Positions 7,507 through 8,180 of a DNA stretch of 8,180 nt are shown here, piece by piece. The notes beneath the pieces were generated by a model. The model worked only from the letters and a program-made list of their open reading frames with translations. It did no database searches and was not told where the DNA came from. Where the stretch lies: positions 1-8,180 of the forward strand of contig JAAZXZ010000123.1 of assembly GCA_014239895.1 (NCBI GenBank), written 5' to 3'. Source of the stretch: Flavobacteriaceae bacterium. GTDB lineage: Bacteria; Bacteroidota; Bacteroidia; Flavobacteriales; Flavobacteriaceae. The position numbers were made by a program, and so were the translations under genes. How positions within the stretch are numbered: position 1 is the first letter of the stretch; each line of letters begins with the position of its first letter.

Positions 7507-7524
7507 TTGGCTCAAAACAAAACT

Positions 7525-8180
7525 ATGAAAAACCTTATTTACTCTGTTTTATTATCGTTAATTACATTAAATTTAAATGCTCAAACTCTTACTGAAGTAA
7601 CTCCTAATCCAAATGATAGTAGGGTTATCACAACGGGGGTCCCATTTCTTTTAATTGCATCTGATGCTAGAGCAGCAAGTATGGGTGATATGGGTGTTGC
7701 AACATCTGCAGATGTATTTTCTCAACACTGGAATCCATCAAAATATGTTTTTTCTGAAAATAAATCTGGTTTTGGTTTAAGCTACACTCCTTATTTGAGC
7801 AAATTGGTTAATGATATTTCGCTTGGTAACATAACCTACTACAATAGACTGAATGAAGGAAGTGCTTTTGCAGTTAGTTTTAAATATTTCTCACTAGGAG
7901 AAATAGAAATTATTCAAGATGAATTTTCAGAAGCATTAATTGAAAAACCAAATGAAATGACAATGGATGTTTCCTATTCATTAAGGCTAGCTGATAAATT
8001 TTCTATGGGTGTTTCTTTACGTTATTTAAGATCAGATTTAAAAATACAGGCAGTTGATGATACGGCACAAGCAGCTAGTTCTTTTGCTGTAGATGTTTCT
8101 GGTTACTATCAAGGTGAGGAGCAATCCTATGGAGGTATTGATGGTAGATTTAGAGGAGGTTTTATACTTCAAAATCTAGG
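7525..8180 (+). CDS. porV: Type IX secretion system outer-membrane protein PorV (3' end outside window)
   Basis: PorV (LptO) is an outer-membrane beta-barrel of the FadL/OMPP1 group. It binds the C-terminal domain of T9SS cargo at the SprA translocon and carries it to PorU for processing and anchoring. The reading frame is open from ATG 7525 to the window edge: 218 codons and two bases, somewhat over half of the roughly 380-400 residues usual for PorV. Residues 1-19 are a signal peptide ending LNA before Q20. The N-terminal family signature is clear: GVPFLLIASDARAASMGDMG (40-59) followed by GVATSADVFSQHWNPSKY (59-76). After it come alternating amphipathic strands typical of a barrel (for example FGLSYTPYL, SAFAVSFKYFS, KFSMGVSLRYLRSDL). 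The start follows an A-rich leader (CAAAACAAAACT) without a Shine-Dalgarno sequence. The gene lies 34 bases after porU, in the order expected for this cluster. It is cut by the window, not visibly broken. Confidence 0.93.
   Translation, partial: MKNLIYSVLLSLITLNLNAQTLTEVTPNPNDSRVITTGVPFLLIASDARAASMGDMGVATSADVFSQHWNPSKYVFSENKSGFGLSYTPYLSKLVNDISLGNITYYNRLNEGSAFAVSFKYFSLGEIEIIQDEFSEALIEKPNEMTMDVSYSLRLADKFSMGVSLRYLRSDLKIQAVDDTAQAASSFAVDVSGYYQGEEQSYGGIDGRFRGGFILQNL

Noticed and set aside
1..8180. A previously undescribed system, mobile element, CRISPR array or RNA gene
   Set aside because: All long frames fall into known families (YjbQ, MurF, GldJ, PorU, PorV) in an arrangement familiar from flavobacteria, and I see no repeat array, terminal inverted repeats, transposase or tRNA-like fold.

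Overview
This is an AT-rich window (about 30% GC by eye) with no recognisable Shine-Dalgarno sequences, A/T-rich leaders, 'FSQ' and 'NAQ' signal-peptide ends, and matches to the TTG-N19-TAnnTTTG promoter type. Together with the genes present, this points to Bacteroidota, most likely a flavobacterium with a type IX secretion system (T9SS), possibly a glider. I cannot place the genus from sequence alone.

Layout. At 44-451 (+) lies a complete YjbQ/UPF0047-family gene. Its stop overlaps by 4 bases the stop of the convergent murF (448-1731, -), a cell-wall ligase. A hairpin plus U-tract at 1747-1780, whose G-U wobbles fit only the minus-strand transcript, separates murF from gldJ upstream of it (1803-3482, -), a large lipoprotein of T9SS and gliding motility. 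A 177-base divergent intergenic region (3483-3659) separates gldJ from porU (3660-7490, +), the C25-peptidase sortase of the T9SS. After 34 bases comes porV (7525 to the window edge, +, incomplete), the outer-membrane shuttle protein of the same system. No stretch over 300 bases lacks a gene.

How the genes work together. In the T9SS, cargo carrying a conserved C-terminal domain (CTD) crosses the outer membrane through SprA. PorV captures it and passes it to PorU, which removes the CTD and attaches the product to the surface. GldJ is a periplasm-facing lipoprotein that supports the secretion and gliding apparatus. The divergent gldJ / porU-porV order next to murF is, as I recall, the usual arrangement in flavobacteria. 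MurF (peptidoglycan precursor synthesis) and YjbQ are housekeeping neighbours with no evident role in secretion.

I see no CRISPR array, insertion sequence, tRNA, rRNA, phage gene or previously undescribed system. The points worth a second look are regulatory: a strong promoter match inside the end of porU serving porV, the strand-specific terminator that leaves murF with almost no room for a promoter of its own, and a hairpin in the presumed gldJ leader.
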